The notes under the pieces were generated by a model that saw only the letters and a list, made by a program, of their open reading frames with translations, was not told the DNA's origin and made no database searches. Below are positions 25,493-34,172 of a stretch of 64,000 nucleotides of DNA, one piece after another (position 1 is the stretch's first letter; every line of letters begins with the position of its first letter). A program made the position numbers and the translations under genes. The stretch is from contig NZ_JAMHJQ010000002.1 of the NCBI RefSeq assembly GCF_023534745.1, positions 195,761-259,760 of the forward strand, written 5' to 3'. The DNA is from Streptomyces sp. 35G-GA-8. Lineage in GTDB: Bacteria; Actinomycetota; Actinomycetes; Streptomycetales; Streptomycetaceae.

Positions 25493-26683
25493 ATGACCAC
25501 CGAGAACACGGCGGGCGCGCCGAACGAGCTGATCCTCACCCCGCCCGAGCCCGTCGCCCCGGTCCGTACGGAACAGGCGGCGGGGCTGGTACCGCTCGAT
25601 GCCTCCGTACGCGACGAGATGACCCGGCGTGCCACGGACTATGTCGGCTCGCTCGCCGGTCTCGACGCGCGCTCGCCCGAATTCACCACGCGCATCGGGG
25701 AGATCGCGGCCCTCGGCTCCGGTGAGATCCGCGGCGCCGCGCAGCAGTCCAACCGGATGCTGGACCGCACGGTCCGCTCCCTCGCGTCCGGCGGCGAGGA
25801 CGCCCAGTCCCGGGTGTCGTCCTCGCTCGTCGAACTGCGCCGTACGGTCGAGGACCTGGACCCGCGCGACACCCCGGGCAAGGGCGCCCGCCGGTTCCTC
25901 TCCAAGCTGCCCGGCGGCAACAAACTGCGTGACCACGCCGCCAAGTACGCCTCCTCGCAGTCCACTTTGAACCGGATCGTCAGCTCGCTCAGGGGCGGCC
26001 AGGACGAGCTGCGGCGCGACAACGCCGCGCTGCACACCGAACGCACCCGCCTGTGGGAGACCATGGGCAAGCTCCAGGAGTACGCGGTCCTCACCGACGC
26101 GCTCGACACCGCGATCGGGGAGCGCATCGCGGCGGTCGACGCGACCGATCCCACCCAGGCGGACGCGCTGCGCGCCGATGTCCTCTTCCCTGTCCGGCAG
26201 AAGCACCAGGACCTGCTGACCCAGCTCGCGGTGTGCGCGCAGGGCTATCTGGCGATGGATGTCGTGCGGCGCAACAACGAGGAGCTGATCAAGGGCGTCG
26301 ACCGGGCCGCGACCACCACGGTCTCCGCGCTGCGGATCGCCGTGATGCTGGCCTCGGCCCTGGACAACCAGCGCAAGGTGACCGAGCAGGTGAACGTTCT
26401 GCGCTCGACCACCGAGGATCTGATCCGGGGCAACGCCGAGATGCTCGCCACCCAGAGCGGTGAGATCCAGCGCATCGCGGCGGACCCGGCGGTCGGGGCG
26501 AAAACGCTGCAGTCGGCATTCCAGCAGATCTACCGGACGCTGGACGCGATCGACACATACAAGATCCAGGCAACGGAGTCGATGGCGTCGACCGTGGAGG
26601 CGCTGACGGCGGAGCTGGAGATCGCGAGCACGCATCTGGAGCGGACCCGTTCCGCGTCCGCCCTGGAAGGCGGCCTTCAGTGA
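25493..26683 (+). CDS. telA: TelA-family toxic anion resistance protein
   Basis: A 396-aa soluble, strongly helical protein with coiled-coil character through about 200-390 and the TelA core (VRQKHQDLLTQLAVCAQGYLAMDVVRRNNEELIKGVDRA). The family is linked to tellurite and other stress resistance, but its biochemical action is unsettled. A GGGGGA ribosome site precedes the ATG. The stop overlaps the next GTG by 4 nt (GTGA). Family placement is sure; function is not. Confidence 0.88.
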   Translation: MTTENTAGAPNELILTPPEPVAPVRTEQAAGLVPLDASVRDEMTRRATDYVGSLAGLDARSPEFTTRIGEIAALGSGEIRGAAQQSNRMLDRTVRSLASGGEDAQSRVSSSLVELRRTVEDLDPRDTPGKGARRFLSKLPGGNKLRDHAAKYASSQSTLNRIVSSLRGGQDELRRDNAALHTERTRLWETMGKLQEYAVLTDALDTAIGERIAAVDATDPTQADALRADVLFPVRQKHQDLLTQLAVCAQGYLAMDVVRRNNEELIKGVDRAATTTVSALRIAVMLASALDNQRKVTEQVNVLRSTTEDLIRGNAEMLATQSGEIQRIAADPAVGAKTLQSAFQQIYRTLDAIDTYKIQATESMASTVEALTAELEIASTHLERTRSASALEGGLQ

Positions 26684-28338
26684 CAGGAAAGACGGGAAAG
26701 ACGGGAGAGCCAAGAAAGCGGCCTTCGGGCAGACGACGGCGGCTGAAGGTGACGGCCGCGCTGATCGCGGCGCTGCTCACCGCCACCGCCTGCTCGACGG
26801 GCGGGTCGGACGGCGGGTCGAAGGACACCGGCGGCGGCTCCGACACCGCCTACCGCCCGGGCACCCTGCGGGTGCTCGCCTCCAGCGAACTCGCCGACAC
26901 ACAGGGCGTGCTGGACGAGGCGGAACGGAAGACAGGGGTGAAGGTACGCCCCACCTGGACCGGCACGCTGGACGCCGCCGAACTGATCGCGTCCGGCAAG
27001 GCGGACGGGAAGTACGACGCGGTGTGGCTGTCGTCCAACGACTATCTGCGACTGCACCCGGACACGGCGGAGCGCCTCACCAACGAGACACCCCTCATGT
27101 CCTCCCCCGTCGCCCTCGGTGTCAAGGCGGCCACCGTCACCCGGCTCGGCTGGCGGCCGGACGAGGTCACCTGGTCACAGGTGCACCAGGCGGTGCTGGC
27201 CGGGAAGCTGACCTACGGGATGACCGACCCCGTACGGTCCAACTCCGGTTTCTCCGCGCTGATCTCGGTCGCCTCCGGGCTGTCGGGCGCGCAGTCCGCG
27301 CTGACGGACGCGGATGTGCGCCGGGCGACGCCCAAGCTCAAGGAGTTCTTCACCGGGCAGAAGCTGACCTCCGGCTCCTCCGGCTGGCTGGCGTCCGCGT
27401 ACACCCGCAACGGCAGTGTGGACGCGCTGGTCAACTACGAGTCGGTGCTGCTCTCCATGAACCGCGACAGCCACACCGGACTCACCGTGATCCGCCCGAA
27501 GGACGGGGTGGTGACCGCCGACTACCCGCTGACGCTGCTGACTTCGGCGTCGCCCGAGGCGCGGGAGTCCGGCCAGGCGCTCACCTCGTATCTGCGCGGC
27601 CCGGAGGCGCAGCGGGCGCTGACCGAGGAGACCTTCCGCCGCCCGGTCGTACCGTCGGTGAAACCCGCGGCGGGTCTTGACACCGAGAAGCGGCGCGAAC
27701 TGCCCTTCCCCGGCTCGCGATCGGTCGCGGACGGGCTGCTCGACTCGTACGAGAACCAGCTGCGCCGGCCCTCGCGCACCGTGTACGTACTGGACACCTC
27801 GGGCTCGATGCGAGGCGACCGGCTGTCCCGGCTGAAGGCGGCACTGGCCGGGCTCACGGGCACGGACGACTCCGCGACCGGGGAGCGCTTCCGGGACCGG
27901 GAGGAGGTGACACTGATGCCGTTCGGCTCGTCGGTGAAGCGGGTGGATACGCATACGGTGGACCCGCGCGACCCGGCCGCCGCGCTGAACGGGATCCGTA
28001 CGGACGCCGGTTCGCTGACCGCGTCGGGCGAGACGGCCATCTACAGCAGCCTGCGGGAGGCGTACACGCACCTGGGCACGGGCAAGGCCGACGCCTTCAC
28101 CTCGATCGTGCTGATGACGGACGGCGAGAACACCACCGGGAGCGGTCCCGGCGACTTCGACGCCTTCTACGCGAAGCTGCCGGCCGACCAGCGGGCCACG
28201 CCCGTCTTCCCGATCCTCTTCGGCGACTCGGACCGCGCGGAGCTGACGCATATCGCGGAACTGACGGGCGGGCGGCTGTTCGACGCGACCCGCGGTTCGC
28301 TCGACGGTGCCTTCGAGGAGATCCGTGGCTACCAATAG
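26680..28338 (+). CDS. Lipoprotein with solute-binding and vWA domains
   Basis: A 552-aa protein. The signal peptide ends in the lipobox ATAC (Cys38). A type 2 binding-protein domain (about 60-330) includes DPVRSNSGFSALISVASG. A C-terminal von Willebrand A domain (about 365-550) has a complete MIDAS: DTSGSM, the Thr of GETAIY, and the Asp of MTDGENT. This fusion of ligand binding and metal-dependent adhesion is outside the cell. It overlaps telA by 4 nt and the next gene by 14 nt, pointing to a stoichiometric complex. The binding half looks homologous to the first gene of the operon. Confidence 0.85.
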   Translation: MTGKTGKTGEPRKRPSGRRRRLKVTAALIAALLTATACSTGGSDGGSKDTGGGSDTAYRPGTLRVLASSELADTQGVLDEAERKTGVKVRPTWTGTLDAAELIASGKADGKYDAVWLSSNDYLRLHPDTAERLTNETPLMSSPVALGVKAATVTRLGWRPDEVTWSQVHQAVLAGKLTYGMTDPVRSNSGFSALISVASGLSGAQSALTDADVRRATPKLKEFFTGQKLTSGSSGWLASAYTRNGSVDALVNYESVLLSMNRDSHTGLTVIRPKDGVVTADYPLTLLTSASPEARESGQALTSYLRGPEAQRALTEETFRRPVVPSVKPAAGLDTEKRRELPFPGSRSVADGLLDSYENQLRRPSRTVYVLDTSGSMRGDRLSRLKAALAGLTGTDDSATGERFRDREEVTLMPFGSSVKRVDTHTVDPRDPAAALNGIRTDAGSLTASGETAIYSSLREAYTHLGTGKADAFTSIVLMTDGENTTGSGPGDFDAFYAKLPADQRATPVFPILFGDSDRAELTHIAELTGGRLFDATRGSLDGAFEEIRGYQ

Positions 28339-28930
28339 ATTCCTCGGCTATCTGGAGTCCCGCAAGAACCTCGCGGGCAGCGCGGCGGGGCTGGTGGGAC
28401 TCGCCCTCACCTTCACCGGACTCGCGGGCGCGTACTGGCCGGTGGTCGTCGCGGGGCTGTACGGCGCGGGCGCGCTGATCGCCCCGCCCGAGCGCCCGGA
28501 CGCGCCGCCCTTCACCGATCCGTCGGAACAACTGGGCGAGCTGCGCGGCGACTTCGATCAGCTCATGACCTATCTGGGCGAGGTGGACCTGCCTCCCGCG
28601 GCGGCCGGCCGGCTGACCGAGCTGACCGAGACGCTGGGCGCCCTGCTGGAACCCGGCTGGGTCACGGACGCCCTGGCCCGGGATCCGGAGGCGGTCCACA
28701 CCCTGTCCAGGGCGGTCCGCCAGGACATCCCGGAATCGGTGGACACCTTCGTACGCACCCGCTGGTGGACCCGTCTCCAGCCGGGCACCGAGCCGCCGGA
28801 ACGCCATCTGGAGCGCCAGTTGACGGTGCTGTACGACGAGGCGCACGCGCTGGCGACGGCGCTGCGCGAGGCGGAGGCCCGCAGGCAGGAGACGCATACG
28901 CGGTACTTGGAGGACCGGAACAAGCACTGA
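28325..28930 (+). CDS. XpaC-like membrane protein
   Basis: A 201-aa protein. The GTG at 28325 has GAGGAG 5 nt upstream and lies inside the vWA gene. Two membrane helices near residues 12-50 are followed by a cytosolic helical domain. It resembles the XpaC (bromo-chloroindolyl phosphate hydrolysis) family, which is often encoded beside TelA. It is the last gene of the operon, followed by two terminator hairpins. Confidence 0.7.
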   Translation: MATNRFLGYLESRKNLAGSAAGLVGLALTFTGLAGAYWPVVVAGLYGAGALIAPPERPDAPPFTDPSEQLGELRGDFDQLMTYLGEVDLPPAAAGRLTELTETLGALLEPGWVTDALARDPEAVHTLSRAVRQDIPESVDTFVRTRWWTRLQPGTEPPERHLERQLTVLYDEAHALATALREAEARRQETHTRYLEDRNKH

Positions 28931-28935
28931 CCGGG

Positions 28936-28973
28936 GCCTGCCCCGACCGGAACGAGCACCGGCCGGGGCAGGC
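28936..28973. terminator. First hairpin after the TelA operon
   Basis: A 15-bp stem with one mismatch (28936-28950 with 28959-28973) and an 8-nt loop immediately follows the XpaC-like stop. Confidence 0.75.
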
Positions 28974-29005
28974 ACTGACCGGGGTACCGGGGGCCGTTCG
29001 CCGAC

Positions 29006-29039
29006 GCACCCCGGAGCCGTGCGGGGGCTCCGGGGGTGC
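29006..29039. terminator. Second hairpin, between convergent genes
   Basis: GCACCCCGGAGCC pairs with GGCTCCGGGGGTGC (one bulged G) around a short loop. It lies just beyond the 3' end of the PEPCK gene and can serve both directions. Confidence 0.8.
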
Positions 29040-29053
29040 GGTTCGGCCGGCCG

Positions 29054-30889
29054 TCAGCCCAGGCGCTGGACCAGTGCGTGGTATTCGTCCCACAGCTCCT
29101 TGGGCGCGTGGTCGCCGAAGGTGTTGAGGTGCTCCGGGACGAGCGCCGCCTCCTCGCGCCAGACCTCCTTGTCGACCGAGAGCAGGAAGTCCAGCTCGGG
29201 GTCCGACAGCGGCAGGCCCTCGGTGTCCAGGGCCTCCTTCGTCGGCAGGATGCCGATCGGGGTCTCGACGCCCTCGGCCTTGCCCTCCAGGCGCTCCACA
29301 ATCCACTTCAGGACGCGGCTGTTCTCACCGAAGCCGGGCCAGACGAACCTGCCCGCGTCATCCTTGCGGAACCAGTTGACGTAGTAGATCTTCGGCAGCT
29401 TCGACGCGCGCCCCTCCGATGCCGCGTCACTGCCGACCTTGACCCAATGGCCCATGTAGTCCCCCATGTTGTAGCCGCAGAACGGCAGCATGGCGAACGG
29501 GTCGCGGCGCAGCTCGCCGACCTTGCCCTCGGCGGCCGCCGTCTTCTCGGAGGCGACGTTGGCTCCGAGGAAGACGCCGTGCTGCCAGTCGAAGGACTCG
29601 GTGACCAGCGGTACGGCGGAGGCGCGGCGGCCGCCGAAGAGGATGGCCGAGATCGGGACCCCCTTGGGGTCCTCCCACTCGGGCGCGATGATCGGGCACT
29701 GCCCGGCCGGGACGGTGAAGCGGGCGTTGGGGTGGGCGGCGGGCGTGCCGGACTCCGGTGTCCAGTCGTTGCCCTTCCAGTCGGTGAGATGGGCGGGCGG
29801 TTCCTCCGTCATGCCCTCCCACCAGATGTCGCCGTCGTCGGTGAGCGCCACATTGGTGAAGACCGAGTTGCCCCACATGGTCTTCATGGCGTTGGCGTTG
29901 GTGTGCTCGCCGGTGCCGGGCGCGACACCGAAGAAGCCCGCCTCGGGGTTGATCGCGTAGAGCCTGCCGTCCTCGCCGAACCGCATCCAGGCGATGTCGT
30001 CGCCGATAGTCTCCACGGTCCAGCCGGAGATGGTGGGTTCCAGCATCGCGAGGTTGGTCTTGCCGCACGCGGAGGGGAAAGCGGCGGCGACGTACTTCGA
30101 CTCGCCCTGCGGGGGCGTGAGCTTGAGGATCAGCATGTGCTCGGCGAGCCAGCCCTCGTCACGCGCCATGACGGACGCGATGCGCAGCGCGTAGCACTTC
30201 TTGCCCAGCAGCGCGTTGCCGCCGTAGCCGGAGCCGTACGACCAGATCTCGCGGGACTCGGGGAAGTGCGAGATGTACTTGGTGGAGTTGCACGGCCACG
30301 GCACGTCCGCCTCGCCCTCGGCGAGCGGCGCGCCCAGCGTGTGGACCGCCTTCACGAAGAAGCCGTCGGAGCCCAGTTCGTCGAGGACCGGCTGTCCCAT
30401 GCGGGTCATGGTGCGCATGGAGGCCGCGACATAGGCGGAGTCGGTGATCTCGACGCCGATCGCGGAGAGCGGTGAGCCCAGCGGGCCCATGCAGAACGGT
30501 ACGACGTACATGGTCCGGCCGCGCATCGAGCCGCGGAAGACGCCCTCGTCCCCCGTGAAGATCTCGCGCATCTCCGCCGGCGCCTTCCAGTGGTTGGTCG
30601 GGCCCGCGTCCTCCTCCTTCTCGGAGCAGATGAAGGTGCGGTCCTCGACGCGCGCCACGTCGGACGGGTCGGAGGCCGCGTAGTAGGAGTTCGGCCGCTT
30701 GACCGGGTCGAGTTTGGTGAAGGTGCCCTTGGCGACGAGCTCCCCGCACAGGCGCTCGTACTCGCTCTCGGACCCGTCGCACCAGACCACCCTGTCCGGC
30801 TGCGTGATTGCTGCGATCTCGTCGACCCAGGAGATCAGCTCCTGGTGGTTGGTGGGGACGGTGGTGGGAGCCGCGATGTCGCGCGCCAC
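29054..30889 (-). CDS. pckG: Phosphoenolpyruvate carboxykinase (GTP)
   Basis: A 611-aa GTP-dependent PEPCK that converts oxaloacetate and GTP to PEP, CO2 and GDP (gluconeogenesis/anaplerosis, cytosol). The kinase P-loop [12 protein letters not shown] contains the hyper-reactive Cys of the family. [17 protein letters not shown] and the [19 protein letters not shown] segment are also present. Length matches the family. The GTG at 30889 follows AAGGAG by 6 nt; a longer frame to 30979 has no support. It is monocistronic and corresponds in type to S. coelicolor SCO4979. Confidence 0.97.
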   Translation of the reverse strand: MARDIAAPTTVPTNHQELISWVDEIAAITQPDRVVWCDGSESEYERLCGELVAKGTFTKLDPVKRPNSYYAASDPSDVARVEDRTFICSEKEEDAGPTNHWKAPAEMREIFTGDEGVFRGSMRGRTMYVVPFCMGPLGSPLSAIGVEITDSAYVAASMRTMTRMGQPVLDELGSDGFFVKAVHTLGAPLAEGEADVPWPCNSTKYISHFPESREIWSYGSGYGGNALLGKKCYALRIASVMARDEGWLAEHMLILKLTPPQGESKYVAAAFPSACGKTNLAMLEPTISGWTVETIGDDIAWMRFGEDGRLYAINPEAGFFGVAPGTGEHTNANAMKTMWGNSVFTNVALTDDGDIWWEGMTEEPPAHLTDWKGNDWTPESGTPAAHPNARFTVPAGQCPIIAPEWEDPKGVPISAILFGGRRASAVPLVTESFDWQHGVFLGANVASEKTAAAEGKVGELRRDPFAMLPFCGYNMGDYMGHWVKVGSDAASEGRASKLPKIYYVNWFRKDDAGRFVWPGFGENSRVLKWIVERLEGKAEGVETPIGILPTKEALDTEGLPLSDPELDFLLSVDKEVWREEAALVPEHLNTFGDHAPKELWDEYHALVQRLG

Positions 30890-31111
30890 GATTGCTCCTT
30901 GGTGAGGGTTTCTGAGGTTGTGCCCCTTGGGGGCTGCGACCCGGATGCTTCGTAGCCGCTCATCCGGTGCCGACCGCACTCATTTGATCATCCGACTCAT
31001 TCGCCCATATGTCCAGAGGGCCTCACACGTGAGCATCGCCACTCGCGCGGCACGCCCACGTCATCTCGACGGCACACACATGGCACCTGGGATCTTCTGT
31101 ACCGGGTCGTA

Positions 31112-31129
31112 ACTTACGGCTCCGTAGGT
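31112..31129. promoter_or_regulatory. Near-palindrome before trhA (candidate TetR operator)
   Basis: ACTTACGG-CT-CCGTAGGT has 8-bp arms with one mismatch, and lies 11 bp before the trhA start. A TetR gene follows trhA on the same strand, which makes autoregulation of the pair plausible. Confidence 0.5.
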
Positions 31130-31140
31130 AGCATGAAGTC

Positions 31141-31878
31141 ATGACTAACGCCGCTCCCGATCCGCTCGACAACCTCTCGAACCTCTCGCGGACAGACCCC
31201 CCGCGTCCGGCGGAGGGGCCGGTCGAGATCCAGCCGCCGAGCCCGGTCAAACCGAAGCTGCGCGGCTGGCTGCACGCGGGCATGTTCCCCGCCGTGCTGA
31301 TCGCGGGGCTGGCCCTGATCGTCCTGACCGACTCGACCCGGGCGCGGATCGCGTGCGGAATCTACGTACTCACAGCGTGCCTGCTCTTCGGCGTCAGCGC
31401 GATATATCACCGAGGTGACTGGGGCCCGCGCGGCGAGGCCGTCCTGCGCCGGCTCGATCACGCCAATATCTTCCTGATCATCGCGGGCACCTACACCCCG
31501 CTGACCATGCTGCTGCTGCCCGACTCGACGGGCAGCACCCTGCTCTGGGCCGTGTGGGCCGCCGCCGCGGCGGGCATCGCCTTCCGGGTCTTCTGGGTCG
31601 GCGCGCCCCGCTGGCTCTACACCCCGTGCTATATCGCGATGGGCTGGGCCGCCGTCTTCTTCCTGCCCGACTTCATGCGGGCCGGCGGGATCGCCGTACT
31701 CGTGCTCGTGATCGTCGGCGGGCTGCTCTACAGCGCGGGCGGCGTGATCTACGGGCTCAAGCGCCCCAACCCGTCACCGCGCTGGTTCGGCTTCCACGAG
31801 GTGTTCCACTCCTTCACCCTCGCCGCGTTCGTCACACACTTCGTCGGCATCTCGCTCGTGGCGTACCAGCACTCCTGA
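31141..31878 (+). CDS. trhA: TrhA/hemolysin III family membrane protein
   Basis: A 245-aa PAQR-superfamily protein with seven predicted helices. Metal-site motifs are SAIYHRG (helix 2), LDHANIF (helix 3) and FHEVFHSFT (last helices). TrhA is tied to membrane-fluidity homeostasis in E. coli; the hemolysin name is historical. The first ~40 residues are Pro/Asp-rich and cytosolic. A TetR gene starts 42 bp downstream. Confidence 0.9.
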   Translation: MTNAAPDPLDNLSNLSRTDPPRPAEGPVEIQPPSPVKPKLRGWLHAGMFPAVLIAGLALIVLTDSTRARIACGIYVLTACLLFGVSAIYHRGDWGPRGEAVLRRLDHANIFLIIAGTYTPLTMLLLPDSTGSTLLWAVWAAAAAGIAFRVFWVGAPRWLYTPCYIAMGWAAVFFLPDFMRAGGIAVLVLVIVGGLLYSAGGVIYGLKRPNPSPRWFGFHEVFHSFTLAAFVTHFVGISLVAYQHS

Positions 31879-31920
31879 CGCACATGGATCCCGGTCCGCG
31901 CATGGTCCGGGCGGCGGGGG

Positions 31921-32562
31921 ATGCCCGACAATGAGAAAATGGCCGCCATCTCTCACACCCCCCTCACGGCGCAGCAACCCCAGCTCGGTCTGCGTGCGCG
32001 CAAGAAGCTCAAGACCAGGACCACGATCCGCAGGGCCGCCTTCGGGCTGATCGCGGACCAGGGGTACGAGGCGACGACCATCGAGCAGATCGCGGAGGCG
32101 TCGGAGGTCTCCCCGTCCACCGTCTTCCGCTACTTCCCGACCAAGGAGGACATCGTCCTCACCGACGAGTACGACCCGGTCATGGCGTCCGTACTGCGCT
32201 CGCGGCCGGCCGGTGAACCCCCGCTCGAATCCATCCGCTTCCTCTTCGACCAGACTCTCCAGTCCATCCTGACCAGCGAGTACGACGAGGCGATACAGCG
32301 TACGAAGCTGATGGTCGAAGTCCCGGCCGTCCGCGCCCGGATGACCGAGACCATGTCGGTGTCGGCGAAGCTGCTCGGCGACGTGCTCGCGGAACGCACC
32401 GGCCGCGCGCCCGACGATCTGGAGCTGCGGATCTTCATCGCGGCGATGCTGAGCGTGGTGCGCGAGGTCACTCTCTACTGGGGCGAGCGCGGCAACCAGG
32501 ACGATCTGCTCGTCCTGGTCCACCGCGCCCTGGACACCGTCGCGGACGGTCTGCGCCTCTGA
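31921..32562 (+). CDS. TetR-family transcriptional regulator
   Basis: A 213-aa regulator. The N-terminal helix-turn-helix (about 34-75) includes TIEQIAEASEVSPSTVFRYFPTKEDIV; the C-terminal ligand domain is of the common actinobacterial type. An alternative ATG at 31939 is possible, but neither has a strong ribosome site; GGGGG precedes 31921. It probably controls trhA and itself; target not proven. Confidence 0.85.
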   Translation: MPDNEKMAAISHTPLTAQQPQLGLRARKKLKTRTTIRRAAFGLIADQGYEATTIEQIAEASEVSPSTVFRYFPTKEDIVLTDEYDPVMASVLRSRPAGEPPLESIRFLFDQTLQSILTSEYDEAIQRTKLMVEVPAVRARMTETMSVSAKLLGDVLAERTGRAPDDLELRIFIAAMLSVVREVTLYWGERGNQDDLLVLVHRALDTVADGLRL

Positions 32563-32657
32563 GCCCCGGGCCCTGAACTCCTCCGGCGCGTTCAGGCGTT
32601 GGCCTGGAGGCCCTTGCCGAGATCGCCGGAGCCGTCCGGGACCTACCGATCCCAGGT

Positions 32658-32686
32658 TTGGCACCGCCTCGCCCTCCCTCTTAGCC
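32658..32686 (+). promoter_or_regulatory. Promoter implying a leaderless mRNA for the TPR-CHAT operon
   Basis: TTGGCA (32658-32663), 17 nt, then TTAGCC (32681-32686). The expected transcription start falls at or next to the ATG at 32694, and no Shine-Dalgarno sequence precedes that ATG. Confidence 0.45.
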
Positions 32687-32693
32687 TGACGTC

Positions 32694-34172
32694 ATGCGGA
32701 CAGAGGCGGGGGCGGTCGGCGGGACGGGTACGGAGGCGGGCGCGGGCGCGGAGGCGGGCGCGGAGGTGCCCCACGCGCGCGCTCCCCGGGGCGCCGCCCG
32801 CCCCCGGGCCATGGTCCTGGACGAGGTGTGGCGCGAGCTGGACGGCGTCGGTCCGCTCAGCGGGCCCCAGGGCGGACCGCTCAGCCGTACGGTGAAGCTC
32901 CTCCTCGATCCGCTGGTGATCCGTCCCGTCCTCCACCCGCAGTGCGCGGGCGCGTTGGTGACGGCCGAGGGCGCGGCGCTGCTCGCCGCGCTGATACACG
33001 CTTCGGCCGACGCGCTGCGCGCCACGGCCGCCTGGTTCACCCTGCTCAAGCAGGTGCGCCGGGGACTGCGGATCACCGAGGGCAACCCTCAGGACCTGTA
33101 CTTCCAGCTCTGTTTCGAACTGGCCGCCACCCAGGGCCCGCCCGCCCCGGCGACCGGCGGGCGGATCGCCGAGGAGGCGCTGCGCGAGACGCACGGCTCG
33201 GCCCAGGGGCGTACGACGCGGGCGCTCAGGGAGTATCTGACCGACCCGGCGCACACCGGCGCGCTGACCTCGGCGCTCCATGCGTCGTGGGCGGCCAGGA
33301 CCGTTGAACCCGCGCCCGGCGTACGCCCCGACGAGGGGCGGGACGGCGGCACCCCGGCGGTGGTGCGGACCGTACTCGACGCCTGTCCCGTCGGGCAGCG
33401 GTCCGGCGCGGGCGGCGGGGCGGCGTTGGCCCGGCTGGTCACGGACCACGCGGGTACGGCGGCGGGCCTGGCCCTGTGGGACGCGCGGCCTGAGCCCGCG
33501 CCCCGGGCCGGGGAACTGGGCCTGACCAGACACCCGGTGCCGGTCAGACCCGGTCTCGGCGACGGCTCGGCCTCCACGTCCGCCTTGGGGCTGCCGTTCG
33601 ACCGCACGGTCCACGAGCGGGTCTTCACCGTGCTCCAGACATCGCACGACCGCGCGGGGCTCGCGCCCGTACCCGAGTTGGTCCGCCGGGAGATCGGCCG
33701 CTGCTGCGCCCCCTGGGCACTGACCGACGAGTCACTGCGGGTCGCCGCCACCGTGGGGGTTCAACTCGCCCTGGGACTGCGTCCGTTGGGCGGGGAACCC
33801 GGAGCGGGCGGCGAGACCGGCGCGCATCGCGCGATCAACAGCCGCTGGCGCCGGGAGGCGTACGTCCTCCAGGCCCGCCGGCTCGCCGTGGACCTCGACG
33901 CGGACAGCGACCCCGCCGAGGTCTCCGATGCCGCCACCGTCGCCGAGCCGCTGGCGCGGATCGCGCGGGATCTGCGCGCCCCGTGGCGGGCGTATCTGCG
34001 ACGGCTCTGGGTACGGCTGCACGGACGCGATGTACGGGACGCCCCGATGACCGGCGTCGAGGAGCTGTGGAACGTGCTCGACGGGGTGGCCCGTTCGGTG
34101 ATCCTGGACCACCGCGACCGGGTCAGACACGCCCTGAGCGCCCGGCCCGCCGCCCCCGGGGGGAGTTCCTGA
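32694..34172 (+). CDS. Unknown protein, gene 1 of TPR-CHAT operon
   Basis: A 492-aa protein of unrecognised family. Residues 1-40 are Gly/Ala/Glu low-complexity. The rest looks helical, with a block at 75-125 (ALLAALIHASADALRATAAW) and a conserved-looking C-terminal helical region from about 345. No signal peptide, membrane segment or catalytic motif is visible. Its stop shares one base with the next ATG (TGATG), giving tight coupling to gene 2. It is a candidate substrate, sensor or inhibitor of the CHAT protease, by position only. Confidence 0.75.
   Translation: MRTEAGAVGGTGTEAGAGAEAGAEVPHARAPRGAARPRAMVLDEVWRELDGVGPLSGPQGGPLSRTVKLLLDPLVIRPVLHPQCAGALVTAEGAALLAALIHASADALRATAAWFTLLKQVRRGLRITEGNPQDLYFQLCFELAATQGPPAPATGGRIAEEALRETHGSAQGRTTRALREYLTDPAHTGALTSALHASWAARTVEPAPGVRPDEGRDGGTPAVVRTVLDACPVGQRSGAGGGAALARLVTDHAGTAAGLALWDARPEPAPRAGELGLTRHPVPVRPGLGDGSASTSALGLPFDRTVHERVFTVLQTSHDRAGLAPVPELVRREIGRCCAPWALTDESLRVAATVGVQLALGLRPLGGEPGAGGETGAHRAINSRWRREAYVLQARRLAVDLDADSDPAEVSDAATVAEPLARIARDLRAPWRAYLRRLWVRLHGRDVRDAPMTGVEELWNVLDGVARSVILDHRDRVRHALSARPAAPGGSS

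Noticed and set aside
22312-25635. A 1107-codon open frame on the minus strand
   Set aside because: It runs antisense across the aminotransferase, the small protein and the binding-like gene, has Arg/Gly/Val-rich random composition and matches no family. Long antisense frames are expected at this GC content.
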